From positions 1 to 9,342 of the forward strand of contig JACPVD010000343.1 in NCBI GenBank assembly GCA_016191895.1: 9,342 nucleotides of DNA, written 5' to 3'. Shown here piece after piece: positions 6,639 to 9,342 of the stretch. Under the pieces are notes generated by a model. That model had not been told where the DNA came from and searched no databases. It saw only the letters and a program-made list of their open reading frames with translations. The translations under genes and the position numbers were made by a program. This stretch comes from Chloroflexota bacterium (GTDB lineage Bacteria > Chloroflexota > Anaerolineae > Anaerolineales > Villigracilaceae). Each line of letters begins with the position of its first letter. Positions within the stretch are counted from its first letter, which is position 1.

Positions 6639-6670
6639 CAGTCACCCGCTGCGCGAGGCGACTGTCACTT
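6633..6670. repeat. Inverted repeat overlapping the aminotransferase stop codon
   Basis: AAGTGACAGTC (6633-6643) and GACTGTCACTT (6660-6670) are perfect 11-bp arms around a 16-base GC-rich interior. The TGA stop (6636-6638) lies inside the left arm. No T-run follows, so it is not a standard intrinsic terminator. It may be a dispersed palindrome, an mRNA-stability element or an operator in front of the WecA-like gene. Confidence 0.65.
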
Positions 6671-6684
6671 CCATTGGTTGACTG

Positions 6685-7689
6685 ATGGTTCTTCAAATTA
6701 TTCTCGCCGTTCTTTTGTCCGTTGTGATCTCTGTTGCCATCACGCCGCTGTGCATCTGGCTGGCATGGCGGGTTAACCTGATCGATCGTCCCGGAAGCGA
6801 AGCGCACAAGATTCACAAACTGCCCATGCCGCTGGCGGGCGGACTGATCATCTTCCTCGTGATCGTCCTCGGTTGCGCGTGGGCCGGGATATTGACCCTG
6901 CGTCCCATTGCGCCGATCATTCTGGCGTCGATCGTCGTTCTGGCCTTCGGCCTGTGGGACGACATTCACGGCATCCGCGCGTCGTGGAAAATGCTTGGGC
7001 AATCGCTGGCAACCGCGCTGTTGATCTGGCAGGGGATCATGGTGCTCTTTCCGCGAATCCTGCCGCTGAATATTTTCATCACCGTCTTCTGGGTCATCGG
7101 CATCACCAACGCCTTCAACTTTGTAGACAGCATGGACGGTCTCGCCGCCGGGCTGGGTGGAATCACCGCAACCAGTTTGATGCTCGGCGCGATTCATGGC
7201 GGGCAGGATTCTCTGGCATTATTGAGCGCTGTTGTGCTTGGCGCATGCATCGGCGTCTTCTACTTTAACTTCTCGCTCTCGCGTTTGTTTCTGGGGGATT
7301 CAGGGGCGCAACTTCTTGGCTTCGTCCTTGCCGCCATTGCCATTGTGTATACGCCGCCGCATCTTCCGCAGGGATCATCGTGGTTCGTTCCCATTTTGCT
7401 GTTCAGCGTTCCCATCTTCGATACCACGCTGGTGACCCTCTCGCGTATGCGCAAAAAACTGCCGGTCTACAAAGCCAGCCGCGACCATACCTATCACCGT
7501 CTCGTTGGAATGGGCATGCCACCATTACGCGCTGTGTTGGCAATGCACTTTGCCGCCATCGTCATCGACTGTCTTGCGTTCATCGCCCTGTCGCTTTCGC
7601 CGCTGTGGGCGAACCTGATCTTCGGCTTGATTCTCCTGTTCGGGGTGTTTGCCTTCTATAAATTGGAATCGGTTCCATTGGGGGAATAA
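6685..7689 (+). CDS. wecA: Polyprenyl-phosphate GlcNAc/hexose-1-phosphate transferase (MraY/WecA/TagO family, GT4)
   Basis: This 334-residue integral membrane protein has about ten hydrophobic segments, usual for the family. Diagnostic motifs are all present: the early RPGSEAHKIHKLPMPLAGG, Asp92-Asp93 (WDD, Mg binding), NFVDSMDGLAAG with Asn145, Asp148 and Asp151, FLGDSG with Asp205, and the cytoplasmic HTYHRL with His268, His271 and Arg272. Such enzymes transfer a sugar-1-phosphate from a UDP-sugar to undecaprenyl phosphate on the inner face of the membrane, starting synthesis of O-antigen, teichoic-acid-like or other surface polymers. The HxxHR ending favours WecA/TagO over MraY. An in-frame TGA at 6679-6681 sets the upstream limit and makes the ATG at 6685 the first possible ATG. 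No Shine-Dalgarno sequence is visible, so coupling to the upstream gene or leaderless initiation is possible. It fits the uronic-acid-sugar genes elsewhere in the window. Confidence 0.92.
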   Translation: MVLQIILAVLLSVVISVAITPLCIWLAWRVNLIDRPGSEAHKIHKLPMPLAGGLIIFLVIVLGCAWAGILTLRPIAPIILASIVVLAFGLWDDIHGIRASWKMLGQSLATALLIWQGIMVLFPRILPLNIFITVFWVIGITNAFNFVDSMDGLAAGLGGITATSLMLGAIHGGQDSLALLSAVVLGACIGVFYFNFSLSRLFLGDSGAQLLGFVLAAIAIVYTPPHLPQGSSWFVPILLFSVPIFDTTLVTLSRMRKKLPVYKASRDHTYHRLVGMGMPPLRAVLAMHFAAIVIDCLAFIALSLSPLWANLIFGLILLFGVFAFYKLESVPLGE

Positions 7690-7701
7690 ATCCGCGGGGC
7701 G

Positions 7702-7727
7702 CCAACGTCTGGAGACGTTGGAGTCCG
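7702..7727. repeat. Palindrome related to the terminator hairpin at 3149-3193
   Basis: CCAACGTC (7702-7709) and GACGTTGG (7714-7721) pair around a TGGA loop. The right arm and its flank (GACGTTGGAGTCCG, 7714-7727) match 13 of 14 bases of 3173-3186. The left flank is not conserved, so the outer stem seen at 3149-3193 is lost and no T-run follows. It sits in the 74-base gap between the WecA-like gene and the next membrane protein gene. Confidence 0.7.
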
Positions 7728-7763
7728 AACGGCAGCGCGGTTCATTCGGTATGGTAAACTTTT

Positions 7764-9342
7764 ATGCGCATGTTTCGATGGCAACGATTTAATCTTGTCC
7801 TTGCGGGATACAGCCTGTTGATTTCGGCCAGCGCCTTCATTACCGTATGGGCGATGTATCGAATTCCCTCCGACCCCAGAAATATCGTGTTTCTGGGGCT
7901 TTCTCTGCAACGGTTGAGCATGATCGGCGCGATGTCGCTTGCGGGGATATTTGCGGCGTTGCTTTTTCTAAAAGCATCTCGCGATGCCGCATGGGTGGAG
8001 CGGATTCGGGTTGGAGTCTTTGGCGGGGAAAGGCTTGGGCTGGGAATCCGCTGGGGAGCCGTGGCAGGATTCGGGTCGGGCGCGATCGCGCACTTTCTTC
8101 CGCTTTACCGCTGGGGGAGTCATCTCGATTATTATCAGCGCGTCGCTCCGATTGTTACCTGGGTGATGCTTGCGAGCGCATTGACGTTTGTCATCGCGTG
8201 GGTCGAAAAGTATGGTTTCGATTGGGCCGGGCTTGCGGATGTCCTGCGGACCGAAAGAAAAACATTTTACGCCGCGCTGATGTTGCTTGGGGTGTTTTTT
8301 GCCATCTGGCTTTTTATCGCCATCAGCGGCATGGGCCTGTGGCGGAGCGATGGATACTGGTACGGCGCGGGTGTGCCGATATTGGGGCTTCAAATTCTGT
8401 TTGCGTTTTCCATCGGCATTGCCGTGTTTTTTCTTGAGCGATCGTTTTCGAATCGCCTTCCATCATGGTCGGACGCGTCGATCTTTTTTTTCGTGTGGGG
8501 AATTGCCGCGTTACTTTGGGCGCGCGAACCCATGCCGCCGAGTTTTTTTGCGCCCGGGCCATACCTGCCCGATTATCAATTCCACCCGTTTTCCGACGCG
8601 GCCACCTTCGATCGCGGAAGTCAGTTCGCGTTGATCGGGCAGGGCATCAACAACAGCCGTTATTTCGACCGCGCCTTGTATATGGCCTTTCTGGTTTTTC
8701 TGCATAAAACCGCCGGGCAGGATTATCTTAAAGTCGTCGCGTTGCAGGCCGCGATCTATGCTGTGTTGCCGGCAATTTTCTATCTACTGGGCAGGTCGAT
8801 CCACAGCCGCGCGTTCGGCGTGATTGTGGCAACGATGGGTATGATGCGCGGACTCAATGGAATTGCCGCAGGTTCGCTGATCGATCTTTCCAATCAAAAG
8901 CAGATGCTCACCGATTTTCCCGCGGCGATCGTTGTGGCGTTGTTCGCCCTGATGATCGTTCATTGGTTGAAATCCCCGTCTAAAAATTATCTGTATGCGA
9001 TCTGGGCGGGCGGACTCGTCGGTTTGGGAATCATGCTCCGCACCAATATCCTTTTTCTACTGCTGCTCGCGGGGCTGTTGACCATCATCGTGTATTGGCG
9101 CCAGAAACTGCGCGGCGCATGGATCGGTCTCCTTATTGTCGTGACCATGTTTTCCGCCACGTTTGCATGGGGCGTACACAACGACAAAACCGTATTCGAC
9201 ATTTATATCTATCGCATCCTGCTTGTCATTCGCGCGCGCTATCCGCAAAGCAGTGAAATCATAAACACGGCCCAAGCCATCGACGCGAAGTTGTCGCCCG
9301 CAAAGATGGCTTCGCCAAACTTGGGAGCTCGGACAAAGATCA
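7764..9342 (+). CDS. Large multi-pass membrane protein, probable GT-C (GT39/ArnT-like) glycosyltransferase, 3' end outside the window
   Basis: Reading from ATG 7764 the frame stays open for 526 codons to the window edge. The protein is strongly hydrophobic with a dozen or more membrane segments (for example near 10-30, 52-69, 129-147, 167-187, 203-224, 237-252, 322-343, 385-400, 408-425, 428-445, 452-470). The hydrophilic stretch 265-303, with Asp270, Asp278 and Asp283 followed by FDRALYMAFL, resembles the first outer loop of GT-C enzymes, where an acidic motif binds the lipid-linked sugar donor. RTNILFLLLLAG (426-437) also fits. If so, about 250 residues of extra membrane segments precede the catalytic part. 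The start could also be Met3 (7770). The Shine-Dalgarno sequence is weak. It follows the WecA-like gene by 74 bases on the same strand, which is consistent with a role in surface-glycan assembly. The family assignment is inference, because no motif is decisive. Confidence 0.6.
   Translation, partial: MRMFRWQRFNLVLAGYSLLISASAFITVWAMYRIPSDPRNIVFLGLSLQRLSMIGAMSLAGIFAALLFLKASRDAAWVERIRVGVFGGERLGLGIRWGAVAGFGSGAIAHFLPLYRWGSHLDYYQRVAPIVTWVMLASALTFVIAWVEKYGFDWAGLADVLRTERKTFYAALMLLGVFFAIWLFIAISGMGLWRSDGYWYGAGVPILGLQILFAFSIGIAVFFLERSFSNRLPSWSDASIFFFVWGIAALLWAREPMPPSFFAPGPYLPDYQFHPFSDAATFDRGSQFALIGQGINNSRYFDRALYMAFLVFLHKTAGQDYLKVVALQAAIYAVLPAIFYLLGRSIHSRAFGVIVATMGMMRGLNGIAAGSLIDLSNQKQMLTDFPAAIVVALFALMIVHWLKSPSKNYLYAIWAGGLVGLGIMLRTNILFLLLLAGLLTIIVYWRQKLRGAWIGLLIVVTMFSATFAWGVHNDKTVFDIYIYRILLVIRARYPQSSEIINTAQAIDAKLSPAKMASPNLGARTKI

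Noticed and set aside
7847..8437. A 196-codon + strand frame inside the last membrane protein gene
   Set aside because: The frame starting at 7764 is open for the full remaining length and gives a coherent membrane protein. The other frame gives a Cys/Arg/Gly-rich product without domains.

Overview
The window looks like a piece of a chromosome from a free-living bacterium, most plausibly a member of the Chloroflexota (Anaerolineae-like). That assignment is inference. It rests on moderately GC-rich coding sequence, a Hanks-type kinase carrying a membrane module of the kind common in that phylum and in Actinobacteria, and intergenic spaces filled with short palindromes and heptamer repeats. No rRNA, tRNA, CRISPR array, transposase or phage gene was seen.

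Layout, left to right: (1) the 3' end of a family 4 uracil-DNA glycosylase gene (1-252, +); (2) a small, AT-richer gene for a secreted protein (304-717, +); (3) a nucleotide-sugar dehydrogenase of the WbpA/TviB type (754-2076, +) and a UDP-hexuronate 4-epimerase-like protein (2169-3140, +), separated by a heptamer-repeat hairpin that covers the epimerase ribosome binding site; (4) a perfect 21-bp-arm hairpin (3149-3193) between convergent genes; (5) a 650-residue membrane Ser/Thr protein kinase (3215-5167, -); (6) a 211-bp divergent intergenic region with a candidate promoter and a G-quadruplex-like run; (7) a class V aminotransferase of the cysteine-desulfurase-like group (5379-6638, +); (8) a WecA/TagO-type polyprenyl-phosphate sugar-1-phosphate transferase (6685-7689, +); (9) a large multi-pass membrane protein, probably a GT-C glycosyltransferase, running off the right edge (7764 to beyond 9342, +).

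Four of the genes fit a surface-glycan theme. The dehydrogenase and epimerase would make an activated uronic acid and its C4 epimer, the WecA-like enzyme would load the first sugar phosphate on the lipid carrier, and the last gene may add a sugar outside the membrane. The kinase and the aminotransferase have no proven link to that pathway.

The most interesting points are: the fusion of a histidine-kinase-type membrane sensor module to a Ser/Thr kinase; a long heptamer-built hairpin that would sequester the epimerase Shine-Dalgarno sequence; a palindrome family occurring at two intergenic sites; and a GT-C-like protein with a long additional N-terminal membrane region. I did not find a clearly new multi-gene system.
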